Positions 7,971-16,882 of a stretch of 64,000 bases of DNA are shown here, piece by piece. A model generated the notes under the pieces. The model was not told the origin of the DNA. It made no database searches and worked only from the letters and a program-made list of their open reading frames with translations. Each line of letters opens with the position of its first letter. Positions within the stretch are counted from its first letter, which is position 1. Source of the DNA: Kumtagia sp963829135 (GTDB taxonomy: Bacteria > Pseudomonadota > Alphaproteobacteria > Rhizobiales > Rhizobiaceae). The position numbers and the translations under genes are program-made. The stretch covers positions 248,001-312,000 of the forward strand of contig CAWHHO010000008.1 in NCBI GenBank assembly GCA_963829135.1, in the 5' to 3' direction.

Positions 7971-8070
7971 GATCAAATTCCGTTGCGAGTGCCTTCAGTC
8001 TCTACCAACCAGCTACGGCCTTTCTCGGCAAGACCTTGCAAGGGCCAGCAACGCGGGGCAAGAAGGCCAA

Positions 8071-8936
8071 ATGTCATATCCAGCCCCGAAGGCCTACCGA
8101 TCGGTTCTCTACGTGCCCGCATCCAATGAGAGGGCACTGGCGAAAATCGCGTCGCTCGACTGCGACGCGGTCATCATCGACCTCGAGGACGCGGTCGCAC
8201 CGCCCGACAAGACCGCGGCACGGGAGAACGTGAAAGGCTGGTTCGAACGGGCGCCCAGATACCGCCGCCGAAATCATCATTCGTCTAAACCCTATCTCGA
8301 GCGATTGGGGCGCCGAGGATCTGAAGCTTGCGGGTTCGCTGGAGCCGCATGGCATTCTCCTGCCGAAGTCCGATACGCCGCGGTCCATCCTGGAAGTTGG
8401 CGACGCGCTTGACGATGAGGCGGTGTCCGGACAGCGTCAAACTGTGGGCGATGATCGAGACGCCGCGGGCGATGCTGAATATTGGTGCGATTGCCGAGTT
8501 GGGACGCGATCCGGCATCGCGTTTGACGGGACTGGTTGCGGGCACCAACGATCTCGCCAAGGATACCGGTGTCGGCATGCGACAGTTTCTGGTGCCATGG
8601 CTGATGCAGATCGTGCTTGCAGCGCGGGCCGGCGGTCTGGTGGCGCTGGACGGCGTGATGAACGACTTCAACAATCCTGATGCGTTCGAGCGGGAATGCC
8701 GCGAAGGTTCCGCCATGGGTTTCGACGGCAAGACCCTGATCCATCCGTCGCAGGTCGCGCCGGCCAACGCCGCGTTCTCACCATCGCAGGCCGCGATTGC
8801 TGAAGCGAAAAAGACCGTCGAGGCTTTCAACCAGTCCGAGAACGCCGGAAAGGCCGTACTCGTGGTCGACGGTCGCATGGTCGAAAGGCTGCATCTGGTT
8901 CAGGCCGAGCGGCTCATCGCGCGGGCAAAATTGTAG
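8071..8936 (+). pseudogene. HpcH/HpaI aldolase / CitE-like CoA ester lyase, two frameshifts
   Basis: The family (CitE, malyl-CoA or beta-methylmalyl-CoA lyases) cleaves CoA esters in a TIM barrel. Frame 1 encodes the start (SYPAPKAYRSVLYVPASNER ... CDAVIIDLEDAVAP), frame 2 continues from about 8252 (DTAAEIIIRLNPISSDWGAE ... GILLPKSD) and frame 3 from about 8430 (LWAMIETPRAML ... GLVAGTNDLAKD, then GFDGKTLIHPSQV). All key blocks, including the metal-binding Glu/Asp region and the IHPSQ motif, are present, so only two single extra bases separate it from an intact gene of about 288 codons. A good AAGAAGG site precedes the ATG. Either recently broken or hit by sequence errors. Confidence 0.85.
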
Positions 8937-8959
8937 ATCAACTATCCGGAGACGCCGAC

Positions 8960-9166
8960 TTGAAACTCTATCGCTTCCTCACTGGACCCGACGATTCGAG
9001 CTTCTGCCACAAGGTAACGGCCGCGCTCAACAAGGGCTGGCACCTATTCGGCTCGCCGGTCTATTCCTACAATGCCGAGACGAAGACCATGATGGCTGGC
9101 CAAGCCGTGGTAAAGGATGTCGAGGGCAAGGACTATCATCCCGACATCAAGCTGGGCGAACAATAA
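8960..9166 (+). CDS. DUF1737 family small protein
   Basis: 68 residues; aromatic-rich (KLYRFLTGPDDSSFCHKVTAALNKGWHLFG then SPVYSYNAETKTMMAGQAVVK). The alternation of a short helix and the GWHLFGSP turn matches the DUF1737 family, small cytosolic proteins of unknown function. The start is a TTG with a clear GGAGA site 9 bases upstream; no ATG is available in frame. It follows the CitE-like gene by 23 bases and is probably cotranscribed with it. Confidence 0.8.
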   Translation: MKLYRFLTGPDDSSFCHKVTAALNKGWHLFGSPVYSYNAETKTMMAGQAVVKDVEGKDYHPDIKLGEQ

Positions 9167-9172
9167 AGGGCG

Positions 9173-10018
9173 CTACGACTTGCCCTTGGCGAAATCCTCG
9201 AAATCCTTGGCGAAGTCGGGATGCCAGCGCGACAGCGGTGGGCGGTTGTCGACAATATCGCCGGCCGCCCACAGGATGCGGCGTTCGTCGAGCGAGCGGG
9301 GCACGTCGTTGTCGGGGCAAAGGATGTAGAAATCCCCGCGCTCCAGGCTCTCCAGCATGAAATCCACGGTCTGCTCCGGCGTCCACGCCGCCGCTGGCTT
9401 TTCGGTGCGTCCGTTGGCGGTCAGGCCGGTGAAGACGAAACCTGGAATCAGCAGATGCGCGCTGATGCGGCAGTCCTTGGTGTTGCGTAACTCATGCTGC
9501 AGCGCTTCTGAAAACGCTTTCACGCCGGCCTTGGCGACGTTGTAGGCCGGATCGCCCGGCGGTGTGGTAATGCCCTGCTTCGAGCCGGTGTTGATGATAA
9601 GGCCGGGGCGTCCGCGCGCGATCATCCCCGGTGCGAAAACGCGACTGCCGTATATGACGCCCCACAGATTAACCGCGAACACCTTCTCCCAGTTCTCTAA
9701 GGGACCGAAGACCGCGCTGCCGGTCTGGATACCGGCATTGTTCATGAGGACATCGGTGCCGCCGAACTTTTCCGCGACCACCCGCTCCAGCGCGGTCAGC
9801 GCATCGAGGCTGCTGACGTCCGTTTCGATCGCCAGTACATCGCTCCCGCCACTCTCCTCAATCGCTCGTCGCGCTCTTTCAATACGATCCGCGCCAAGGT
9901 CGGCGATACAGACCCTCAAGCCAAGTCCGGCGAACTTCTTCGCCGCCGCAAGGCCGATGCCCGAGGCGCCGCCGGTGATGACCGCGACCGAGCCGGGACC
10001 GAGAGCGGGATGTGTCAT
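9173..10018 (-). CDS. SDR-family NAD(P)-dependent oxidoreductase
   Basis: 281 residues. The Rossmann signature SVAVITGGASGIGLAAAKKF (T-G-G-x-x-x-G-I-G) is at residues 11-30, the NNAG motif follows, and the catalytic region has Ser (INTGSKQGI, with Ser before the loop) and Y-N-V-A-K with Tyr and Lys four residues apart. It is a classical short-chain dehydrogenase acting on an alcohol or ketone; the substrate is not recognisable. The ATG at 10016-10018 is chosen because GGAGG stands 5 bases upstream; the frame remains open for seven more codons. The 3' end converges on the DUF1737 gene with a 6-base gap. Confidence 0.9.
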   Translation of the reverse strand: MTHPALGPGSVAVITGGASGIGLAAAKKFAGLGLRVCIADLGADRIERARRAIEESGGSDVLAIETDVSSLDALTALERVVAEKFGGTDVLMNNAGIQTGSAVFGPLENWEKVFAVNLWGVIYGSRVFAPGMIARGRPGLIINTGSKQGITTPPGDPAYNVAKAGVKAFSEALQHELRNTKDCRISAHLLIPGFVFTGLTANGRTEKPAAAWTPEQTVDFMLESLERGDFYILCPDNDVPRSLDERRILWAAGDIVDNRPPLSRWHPDFAKDFEDFAKGKS

Positions 10019-10060
10019 GCTGGCCTCCGAAAAATGCAAAGCGAAGGCAATCTGCGAGAC

Positions 10061-10089
10061 AAAAAAGCCCGGCGCAAGGCCGGGCTTTC
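10061..10089 (-). terminator. Rho-independent terminator of the lytic transglycosylase gene
   Basis: On the minus strand AAAGCCCGGC-CTTG-CGCCGGGCTTTTTT forms a GC-rich stem of about 10 pairs with a small loop, ending in a run of six T. It lies 22-50 bases beyond the stop codon of the transglycosylase gene (10111) and before the SDR gene start (10018), so the two minus-strand genes are separate transcription units. Confidence 0.88.
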
Positions 10090-10110
10090 AAAGTCTGGCT
10101 ATGTCGACGC

Positions 10111-10923
10111 TCAGCCGTCGTCGATCGCGGCGCCCATGATCGCGATTGCCTGCTGATAGACGCTGGCGGAATTCCAACCGGCAATCGCGCCGTAGTTCGG
10201 CTGCCCCGGTTGGTAGCCGGCGCCCGGCCTCCAGCCGTGACCGCGCAGGAAGTTTGCGGTCGAAGCGAGAGCGTCCGCCTTGTTCTTAAGGTCAATGCGC
10301 CCGTCACCATTGCCGTCGACGCCATACTGAACGACGTTGCCCGGAAGGAACTGTGTGTGGCCAATCTCGCCATGCGCTGCGCCAACCGAAGCTGAGGTCA
10401 ACGAGCCGCGTTGCACCAGTTCCAGCGCACCGGAAAGATGCGGCGCGAAGAACCCCGGGCGCCGGCAGTCATATGCCAGAGTCGCGATCGCCGACATTGT
10501 GTTCTGGTTCCCCATGGCGGCTCCGAAGCCGGTCTCCATTCCCCAGATGGCAAGCAGCGGACCGGGTGGGACGCCGTAACGCTTCTCGATCGAAGCAAAC
10601 AGAGCCGCGTTCTGCCGTTTAAGCGACCGGCCTTTTGCGATGATCGCCGCGCCGCCGCGCCGCTTCATGAACGACTCTACCGATCCGCTGAACGCCTTAT
10701 GGACCGCGCGATCGACCGAAATCGTCTTCTTGGCATAATTGGTGCCCATGAACGCCGAAAGAGCTCTGCCCTGCAAGCCGTTCTCCTGGGCATAGTCCTG
10801 CTTCCACTGTTCGAAGCCTGCCGACGTCTTGCCGCACTGTGCAGCCTCGGCGCCCGCAGCCGAAAGGCCGAGCATCACCAACGCGGCCACCGCGAATTCT
10901 AGTCTCTTGGCAGTGAATGCCAT
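10111..10923 (-). CDS. Lytic murein transglycosylase (MltB/SltB type)
   Basis: Cleaves the glycan strand of peptidoglycan with formation of 1,6-anhydro ends. 270 residues with a Sec signal at 1-27 (AALVMLGLSAAGAEA). The catalytic block is IEKRYGVPPGPLLAIWGMETGFGAAMGNQNT, with Glu130 as the acid/base, followed by the long helical lobe and the FLPGNVVQYGVDGNGDGRIDL loop found in MltB-like enzymes and the C-terminal LRGHGWRPGAGY. The ATG at 10921-10923 is chosen over the one two codons earlier because AGGAG lies six bases upstream of it. No lipobox is present, so the product should be soluble in the periplasm. Confidence 0.88.
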   Translation of the reverse strand: MAFTAKRLEFAVAALVMLGLSAAGAEAAQCGKTSAGFEQWKQDYAQENGLQGRALSAFMGTNYAKKTISVDRAVHKAFSGSVESFMKRRGGAAIIAKGRSLKRQNAALFASIEKRYGVPPGPLLAIWGMETGFGAAMGNQNTMSAIATLAYDCRRPGFFAPHLSGALELVQRGSLTSASVGAAHGEIGHTQFLPGNVVQYGVDGNGDGRIDLKNKADALASTANFLRGHGWRPGAGYQPGQPNYGAIAGWNSASVYQQAIAIMGAAIDDG

Positions 10924-11270
10924 CCTCATCTCCTGATCGTCCGAAACCGTTGCCGCCACTCCGCCCGCGGATCGCCGCCCAATTTGTGCGCGAATCACTC
11001 GTGCGTTTGACCGAACCGCTCGCCTGTTTCGAGAAAACTCCCTACGGCCAAGCGCCTTTTGTGGCAAGGGGCGGCATCGCCATGAACGAAGTTGACATCA
11101 TTGTGATCGGCGCAAAGCGCAAACCGCCTGTCCGCTTGTCAGAACTGTGGCGGTGCACGGCTCAAGGGCGGAGCTGTTTCCCGGCACCTCGTTGCGCCAG
11201 CATTTGCCCCGGACGGAACAAACTCACGAGAGGACGCGTTGAGCGGCGCTTCCCTCATGAGTATAGCATC

Positions 11271-12335
11271 ATGAAACTTTTCACCTGTCCGCAATGCGGC
11301 CAGCGCATCTATTTCGAGAACGGGCAATGCCTCGCTTGCGGCAGCATCGTGCTCTACGATCCCAATCGCGCTGAATTCGAGCTGTCCGGAAGCGACAAGG
11401 TGTTTCAATGCATCAACGCCAATGAGTGTGGTTGCAATTGGACAGGTGAGACGGATCAGCCCTTCTGCCGCGCCTGCACCCTTAACAAGACGATCCCCGA
11501 TCTCTCCATCAACGGAAACCGCGAGCGCTGGATACGTGTCGAAGCAGCCAAGAAACGCGCGATCTATTCGCTGTTCGCCTTTACACTGCCCGTCGGGCCA
11601 AAACTCAATCCGGAGGATGAAATCGGCCTGGCGTTCGACTTTCTCGCTGACCCGCTCGGTGGTGGCCCTGGAGGGGAGCGCATCCTGACCGGCCATGATA
11701 ATGGCCTGATCACACTGAATGTCGCCGAGGCCGATTCCGCCGAGCGCGAAAGAATGCGCGCCCAGATGGGTGAAAATTACCGCACCTTGCTCGGGCATTT
11801 CCGCCATGAGCTCGGTCACTACTACTGGGATCGTCTGATTCGCGACGATCCGGTGTGGCTGAATGCTTTTCGCGCGCTGTTCGGCGACGACACGGTGGAC
11901 TATGAGGAGGCGTTGCAAGCACATTACGCCAACGGCGCGCCGGCGGACTGGCAACTGCGCCATATTTCGGCTTACGCGGCGAGTCATCCTTGGGAGGATT
12001 GGGCGGAGACCTGGGCACATTATCTCCACATCACGGACACGCTCGAAATGGTGCATTCGCTGAACCTGCGCCTGGGTCAGTTGGAGACGGTGGACGATCA
12101 TCTGTTGAGCAGTGCAGATACTGGTGGCAGCGCGGCGGCTGGCGGGGCGCAGGGAACGGCGGATTTCAACACCGTCATGGAACGCTGGCTGGTCCTTTCG
12201 GAAGCATCGAACTCGATAAACCGCTGCATGGGCCTGCCCGACCTCTACCCGTTCGTCATCTCAGCGCCCACCGCTGGCAAGCTTCGGTTCGTGCATGAGC
12301 TGCTGGCGGGTAAGCGAAGCGAAAGCAGTCCGTGA
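11271..12335 (+). CDS. Zinc-ribbon protein with putative zinc metallopeptidase domain
   Basis: 354 residues. The N-terminus holds a CPQC...CLAC rubredoxin-like ribbon (Cys6, 9, 20, 23) and a second cluster (Cys47, 53, 55, 66, 69). The C-terminal part has HELGH at residues 179-183, a gluzincin-type zinc site, within HFRHELGHYYWDRLI, followed by an EDWAETWAHYLH segment that could supply the third ligand. The architecture matches a family annotated as zinc-ribbon domain and putative zinc-binding metallopeptidase (COG4307); no substrate is known. No signal peptide. The 340-base stretch upstream (10930-11270) shows no supportable gene. ATG at 11271 puts the zinc ribbon right at the start. Confidence 0.85.
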   Translation: MKLFTCPQCGQRIYFENGQCLACGSIVLYDPNRAEFELSGSDKVFQCINANECGCNWTGETDQPFCRACTLNKTIPDLSINGNRERWIRVEAAKKRAIYSLFAFTLPVGPKLNPEDEIGLAFDFLADPLGGGPGGERILTGHDNGLITLNVAEADSAERERMRAQMGENYRTLLGHFRHELGHYYWDRLIRDDPVWLNAFRALFGDDTVDYEEALQAHYANGAPADWQLRHISAYAASHPWEDWAETWAHYLHITDTLEMVHSLNLRLGQLETVDDHLLSSADTGGSAAAGGAQGTADFNTVMERWLVLSEASNSINRCMGLPDLYPFVISAPTAGKLRFVHELLAGKRSESSP

Positions 12336-12455
12336 CAGGAGGGACCATGGTCCTTCATCACGGCTGAAAGCTGAAACGACTCTCGCTTCGTTTTGTTTGT
12401 CGAAGGCAAGGCGTCGCCCGTTTTTGGATTTGCCGCCTCCAGCGTCGTGATGCCT

Positions 12456-12764
12456 TTAAGCTGCCTGCTGCGGTCGCGCATAAGGCTCGATCGTTTCTAT
12501 CTCCGCACCTTTCGCCGAAGCTTGCGCCGCCAAATCAAACGCCGCTTGCATATTCATCCAGAATTGCGGGCTTGTAGCAAAGAACCTGGCCAGCCGAAGC
12601 GCGGTATCCGGTGTCACGGACGTCCGCTCGGCCACGAGACGTTCGATCCTCGTCCGCGGAACATGCAGCTTCCTGGCGAGCGAATACGGCTTGAGACCGA
12701 GCGCGGCGAGATATTCCTCGCGAAGTATTTCGCCAGGATGAAGGGCATAGCCGAGAGTGGTCAT
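12456..12764 (-). CDS. higA: HigA-family antitoxin
   Basis: 102 residues with the XRE-type helix-turn-helix of HigA antitoxins: the family opening HPGEILREEYLAALGLKPYSLARKLHVPRTRIERLVAERTSVTPDTALRLARFF can be followed residue by residue, with the FWMNMQAAFDL helix behind it. HigA binds the toxin through its flexible part and represses its own operon by binding palindromes in the promoter. It follows the toxin gene (order higB-higA) with a 16-base gap, the usual reversed order for this family. Confidence 0.92.
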   Translation of the reverse strand: MTTLGYALHPGEILREEYLAALGLKPYSLARKLHVPRTRIERLVAERTSVTPDTALRLARFFATSPQFWMNMQAAFDLAAQASAKGAEIETIEPYARPQQAA

Positions 12765-12780
12765 GACGGTCTCCTTGGTT

Positions 12781-13065
12781 TCAATCGTGATAATCGGTGA
12801 TTTCGACGTCTTCAGGTCCGGCATCTGTCCATCTGAAGCAAAGCCGGAACTGGTCGTTGATCCAGACGGCATGCTGCCCCAGCCTGTCATTTGACAGGGC
12901 ATGCAACTTGTTCCCCGGCGGCGATTTCAGGTCGTCAAGCGTAGCGGCACTGTCGAGCATGAAAAGCTTCCGCCGGGCCACTTTGATCAGATCCGCTGGA
13001 AACCCTTTTGGCTTGGCGCCCTCAGCGATCGCGGCTGTAGTCTTATCTCGATAGGATCGGATCAC
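12781..13065 (-). CDS. higB: HigB-family toxin (RelE/ParE superfamily)
   Basis: 94 residues. Family blocks visible: SYRDKTTAAIAEG near the start, LIKVARRKLFMLDSAATLDDLKSPPGNKLHALS, then GQHAVWINDQFRLCFRW and a C-terminal VEITDYHD with the His that is often catalytic in RelE/HigB mRNA interferases. It should cleave mRNA at the ribosome when free. Upstream (13069-13125) are two palindromes that fit HigA operator sites. The pair is a compact, mobile type II toxin-antitoxin module and sits between the metallopeptidase gene and ftsK. Confidence 0.9.
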   Translation of the reverse strand: MIRSYRDKTTAAIAEGAKPKGFPADLIKVARRKLFMLDSAATLDDLKSPPGNKLHALSNDRLGQHAVWINDQFRLCFRWTDAGPEDVEITDYHD

Positions 13066-13068
13066 GCC

Positions 13069-13125
13069 GTATCATCGCATGATACGTCGGTGGCATCAAG
13101 CGAAAACGTATCGCTTAATGATACG
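13069..13125 (-). promoter_or_regulatory. Probable HigA operator pair in the higBA promoter
   Basis: Two inverted repeats lie just upstream of higB: GTATCAT-CGC-ATGATAC (13069-13085, perfect) and CGTATC-GCTTAAT-GATACG (13107-13125, perfect arms). Both share the GTATC/GATAC half-site and their centres are 39 bases apart, about four helical turns, so two dimers would sit on the same face of the DNA. This is the pattern expected for autorepression by HigA. The assignment to HigA is inference from position and symmetry. Confidence 0.75.
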
Positions 13126-13285
13126 ATTCTGGTCTCGATGCCGAAGAAACCCAGAGACGGTTCCATGACGACATCGGCTATAGTTAATGCCCCTTTAACT
13201 CTCCATGCCTAGTCTGGCGCTCACTCGGCCGGCGCTGCCCTGCAAGGCGCTCTGGCCTGTTGGGACAGGCATGTGAGGACTTCGA

Positions 13286-16000
13286 ATGCGTTCTGAGGCT
13301 GCTGCGCCGCTCACGCTCTCCGATACGGGGCAGGGCATAGGCGCATTTCTGCGCCGCCAGGTCGGTCGCTTGACCGGCGTCGGGATTTTTACGGGCGTGG
13401 CTTTCGCGCTTGCCAGCCTCGGCACCTGGAATGTCGCCGATCCCAGTTTCAGCCATGCAACCGATAATCCTGTCACCAATGCGATGGGCTACGCCGGCTC
13501 CGCCTTTTCCGACATCGCCATGCAGTTCTACGGTCTGTCTGCAGTCGCAGCACTCGCCCCGGCCGTCGTCTGGGGCATTCTGTTCCTGTCGGCAAGCTAC
13601 ATCGACCGCAAACTGCGCCGCGGCGTCGCTTGGTTTGGCGCTTCGCTCCTGTTTGCAGGCGTCGCCGGCTGCATTACGCCGCCGGATACCTGGCCGCTGC
13701 CCTCGGGCATGGGCGGTGTCTTCGGCGACATCGTGCTGAAGATTCCCGCGCTGGTCATCGGCAGCTATCCCACCGGACTGGTGGCGACCGCTCTGGGAGC
13801 GGCGCTTTCAATCCCGGCGCTCGGGCTCGCAGCCTTCGGCTCAGGCCTATTGTTCCGGCGCGCCGCCCCGCTGGCGAAAGCAAGACCGGTGCGCGAGCCG
13901 CAGGTCGCCGACGACCTGGTCTACGACGATGACAATGAAGGCGACGAGGGCATCCTTGCATTGGGCGCGGTTACGCACTGGTGGCTGTCGGCACGCGCTT
14001 TCATTCGCCGCCGGTTCGCCACCCCGCGCGTCGAGGATGACGGCCTGGACACTCCGGCGCCAGCGCGCGGCTGGCGTGAAGCCGCCCAGCGCGTCGAGTT
14101 TGCGGAAAGGGCAGAGGCCCGCGTCAGCCATGCCGGTCGCGCCCGCGTCGAACCGGAATTCTTTGCAGCGATGGTAGCGGATGGCCAGAAATCCGCGCCG
14201 GCGCGCCAGGAACTGGACGCGCCCTTTGACACTCCCTTCGATACGGGTTTCGCCGATGACGACGACGGCGAGTTGGAGCCCGTCCGCCCAATTGAACGCG
14301 CTGGGTCAAACGCTCGCGTTCTGCCCTATCGGTCCAACCCGTCCGGCGCGCCCGTAGCGCCGACCATGCCCAACCCAGCCGCTGCCGGCTCCGCACGCAT
14401 CGACAGCCCAGCGCCGCGCCCGACGCCCGTCTCGCGCATTCAGCGGGGCACTGCCGCTGCCAGGGAGTCTTTCGAGATGCCGGCGCTGACTTTCCTCAGC
14501 GAGCCGAAGAGCGTTGTGCGCGACCCGAGCCTTTCCAAGGACGCGCTGGAGCAGAACGCCCGTACTCTTGAAAGCGTGCTCGAGGATTTCGGCGTCAAGG
14601 GCGAGATCATCCATGTCCGCCCCGGCCCGGTTGTCACCCTGTACGAACTGGAGCCCGCACCCGGCATCAAGTCGTCGCGCGTCATTGGCCTCGCCGACGA
14701 CATCGCCCGCTCGATGAGCGCAATCGCCTGTCGCGTCGCTGTCGTGCCTGGACGCAACGCCATCGGCATCGAATTGCCGAACGCCAAGCGTGAAACAGTC
14801 TATCTGCGCGAGTTGCTGGCCAGCCGCGACTTCAATGAGACAAAGGCCAATCTGGCGCTTGCGCTGGGCAAAACCATCAATGGCGAGGCGGTGATCGTCG
14901 ATATCGCCAAAATGCCGCACGTTCTGGTCGCTGGCACCACCGGTTCGGGCAAGTCGGTCGCTATCAACACCATGGTGCTCTCCCTGCTCTACCGCATGAC
15001 CCCCAAGCAGTGCCGACTGATCATGATCGACCCGAAGATGGTCGAGCTATCGGTTTATGATGGCATTCCGCACCTGCTGACGCCTGTCGTCACCGATCCG
15101 AAGAAGGCCGTCGTTGCGCTGAAATGGACCGTGCGGGAAATGGAAGACCGCTATCGCAAGATGGCGAAGGTGGGTGTGCGCAATGCAGAGGGCTTCAACG
15201 CCAGGGTCGCGCAGGCGGCGGCTAAGGGCGAGAGCATTCGTCGTACGGTGCAGACCGGCTTTGACCGAGACACCGGCGAAGCGATCTACGAAACGGAAGA
15301 ACTCAACCTCGAGCCTATGCCGTTCATCGTCGTCATCATCGACGAAGTCGCCGATCTGATGATGGTAGCGGGTAAGGACATCGAAGGCGCAGTGCAGCGG
15401 CTTGGCCAAATGGCGCGTGCCGCCGGTATCCATGTGGTTATGGCAACGCAGCGCCCGTCGGTCGATGTCATCACCGGCACGATCAAGGCGAACTTCCCGA
15501 CCCGCATGTCCTTCCAGGTGACGTCGAAGATCGACAGCCGCACCATTCTCGGCGAGATGGGCGCCGAGCAATTGCTCGGCCAGGGCGACATGCTGTTCAT
15601 GGCGGGCGGCGGACGCATCCAGCGCGTGCACGGCCCCTTCGTCGCCGACGCCGAAGTGGAGAAAGTGGTCGATCATCTGAAGCTGCAGGGCGCTCCGGAA
15701 TATCTCGACGCGATCACGCAGGACGACGACGAGGACGAGGACGACGATGCGCCTCGTGGCGGCTCGTCGAGCGGCGGCGGCGGCAATTTCGAGGATTCCG
15801 ACGATCCATACGACCAGGCGGTCTCTATCGTGCTGCGCGACGGCAAGGCATCGACCAGCTACATTCAGCGCCGCCTTGGCGTCGGCTACAATCGCGCTGC
15901 GTCAATTATCGAAAAGATGGAGAAGGAAGGCATTGTCGGCCCGGCCAACCACGCCGGAAAGCGCGAGATTCTGGTGCCCACGGAACAGGACAAGATGTGA
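13286..16000 (+). CDS. ftsK: DNA translocase FtsK
   Basis: Septum-anchored DNA pump that clears chromosome arms and activates XerCD at dif. 904 residues: an N-terminal domain with four or so membrane segments (about residues 30-195), a charged Pro/Ala-rich linker (about 195-400), then the RecA-like motor with Walker A GTTGSGKSV at about 549-557, Walker B FIVVIIDEVADLMMV and ATQRPSVDVITG, and a C-terminal gamma winged helix (SYIQRRLGVGYNRAASIIEKME). An acidic DDDEDEDDD tract and a Gly/Ser tract separate motor and gamma domain. A small perfect hairpin (GCCTGT/ACAGGC, 13255-13270) lies just before the start codon. Confidence 0.96.
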   Translation: MRSEAAAPLTLSDTGQGIGAFLRRQVGRLTGVGIFTGVAFALASLGTWNVADPSFSHATDNPVTNAMGYAGSAFSDIAMQFYGLSAVAALAPAVVWGILFLSASYIDRKLRRGVAWFGASLLFAGVAGCITPPDTWPLPSGMGGVFGDIVLKIPALVIGSYPTGLVATALGAALSIPALGLAAFGSGLLFRRAAPLAKARPVREPQVADDLVYDDDNEGDEGILALGAVTHWWLSARAFIRRRFATPRVEDDGLDTPAPARGWREAAQRVEFAERAEARVSHAGRARVEPEFFAAMVADGQKSAPARQELDAPFDTPFDTGFADDDDGELEPVRPIERAGSNARVLPYRSNPSGAPVAPTMPNPAAAGSARIDSPAPRPTPVSRIQRGTAAARESFEMPALTFLSEPKSVVRDPSLSKDALEQNARTLESVLEDFGVKGEIIHVRPGPVVTLYELEPAPGIKSSRVIGLADDIARSMSAIACRVAVVPGRNAIGIELPNAKRETVYLRELLASRDFNETKANLALALGKTINGEAVIVDIAKMPHVLVAGTTGSGKSVAINTMVLSLLYRMTPKQCRLIMIDPKMVELSVYDGIPHLLTPVVTDPKKAVVALKWTVREMEDRYRKMAKVGVRNAEGFNARVAQAAAKGESIRRTVQTGFDRDTGEAIYETEELNLEPMPFIVVIIDEVADLMMVAGKDIEGAVQRLGQMARAAGIHVVMATQRPSVDVITGTIKANFPTRMSFQVTSKIDSRTILGEMGAEQLLGQGDMLFMAGGGRIQRVHGPFVADAEVEKVVDHLKLQGAPEYLDAITQDDDEDEDDDAPRGGSSSGGGGNFEDSDDPYDQAVSIVLRDGKASTSYIQRRLGVGYNRAASIIEKMEKEGIVGPANHAGKREILVPTEQDKM

Positions 16001-16043
16001 CCGCCCTTGTCTTCGCCCAACTAAAGCCCAACTACATTCCTAA

Positions 16044-16088
16044 GCAGGTTCCGGAAAAGTGTGTCACGGTTTTCCGATAGAAACCTGC
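16044..16088. repeat. Dispersed nested palindrome (Rhizobiales-type intergenic repeat)
   Basis: Outer arms GCAGGTT (16044-16050) and AACCTGC (16082-16088) enclose inner arms CGGAAAA (16052-16058) and TTTTCCG (16070-16076); the core contains GTGTGTCACGGTTTT. A related element with the same plan is at 61968-62011. Such nested palindromes are scattered between genes in Rhizobiales genomes. It follows ftsK by 44 bases. Confidence 0.7.
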
Positions 16089-16101
16089 GACAAAACAAAA
16101 G

Positions 16102-16146
16102 GCTAAGCAGGCGAAGCGTGCGCGAAGCCACGCAAGTCTGCTTAGC
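16102..16146. terminator. Large inverted repeat between ftsK and lolA
   Basis: Perfect 9-base arms GCTAAGCAG (16102-16110) and CTGCTTAGC (16138-16146) enclose a smaller GCGTG/CACGC hairpin. There is no clear T-run, so it is either a weak transcription end for ftsK or part of the neighbouring dispersed repeat. Position between two same-strand genes 178 bases apart favours an end-of-transcript role. Confidence 0.45.
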
Positions 16147-16178
16147 TGACGGCAGCAAAAAAGAACTGCCATTTTGGG

Positions 16179-16859
16179 ATGACGACCATGACGAATGAAG
16201 CGGCAGGCAACGGTTTCGGCGCCTTCACCCGGCGCAGCCTGGTTGGCATCGTGCTCGGCCTATCGGCAATGCTGGCTATTCCCGGCATCGTGCCTACGGC
16301 GTTGGCGGAAGTTTCGGCTACCGCGCAGAAAATCGCCGATCATTTCGCATCGATCCGGACCATGTCCGGCGAATTCGTGCAGTTCGGCCCTCGCGGCGAG
16401 CAGACGGGCGGCAAGTTCTATATCGCACGGCCGGGCAAGATCCGCTTCAACTACGACGTGAAGTCCGGCTTCAGGGTGATCTCAGACGGCGAATCGGTCG
16501 TTCTCGAAAACCCGAAAATGAAGACGATGGATCTTTATCCGCTCTCCAAGACGCCGCTGAAGCTACTGTTGGCCGACCGCATCGACCTTTCCGGCGGGCG
16601 CGTGAAGAGCGTCAAGGAGGAAGACGATCAGACGGTGATCCAGATGGCCGACAAGTCGGCTTTCGGCAATGCCCGGATCACCATGAAGTTCGATCCGTCG
16701 ACCTACGAACTCAAGGAATGGACGATCACCGATGCGCAGGGCAAGAACACGACGGTCATGATCTTTAACGTCAAGCAGGACGTCGCGCTAGACAGGAAAC
16801 TGTTCACGATCGACTACAAGAAGAACCTCGACTTAAACAAAAAGACCACGAACCGCTGA
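16179..16859 (+). CDS. lolA: LolA-family outer-membrane lipoprotein carrier
   Basis: Periplasmic chaperone that ferries lipoproteins from LolCDE to the outer membrane. 226 residues with a long signal (TRRSLVGIVLGLSAMLAIPG, cleavage after ALA at about residue 43; the RR-S is Tat-like but the core could use Sec). The mature part shows the LolA beta-sheet pattern: IADHFASIRTMSGEFVQFGPRGEQTGGKFYIARPGKIRFNYD, then DGESVVLENPKMKTMDLYPLSKTPLKLLL and FDPSTYELKEWTITDAQGKNTTVMIF. Rhizobial LolA proteins follow ftsK in the same way. A second in-frame ATG three codons on is an alternative start. Confidence 0.88.
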   Translation: MTTMTNEAAGNGFGAFTRRSLVGIVLGLSAMLAIPGIVPTALAEVSATAQKIADHFASIRTMSGEFVQFGPRGEQTGGKFYIARPGKIRFNYDVKSGFRVISDGESVVLENPKMKTMDLYPLSKTPLKLLLADRIDLSGGRVKSVKEEDDQTVIQMADKSAFGNARITMKFDPSTYELKEWTITDAQGKNTTVMIFNVKQDVALDRKLFTIDYKKNLDLNKKTTNR

Positions 16860-16882
16860 GGCAGCAAGTCCCGGTTCAGCTT

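Noticed and set aside
6723..8129. 468-codon open frame on the plus strand
   Set aside because: Antisense to the FAD oxidoreductase, which has all family motifs.
10930..11270. Possible small gene or upstream domain before the zinc-ribbon metallopeptidase
   Set aside because: The open frame upstream lacks conserved features and the zinc ribbon begins exactly at the ATG at 11271; treated as non-coding.
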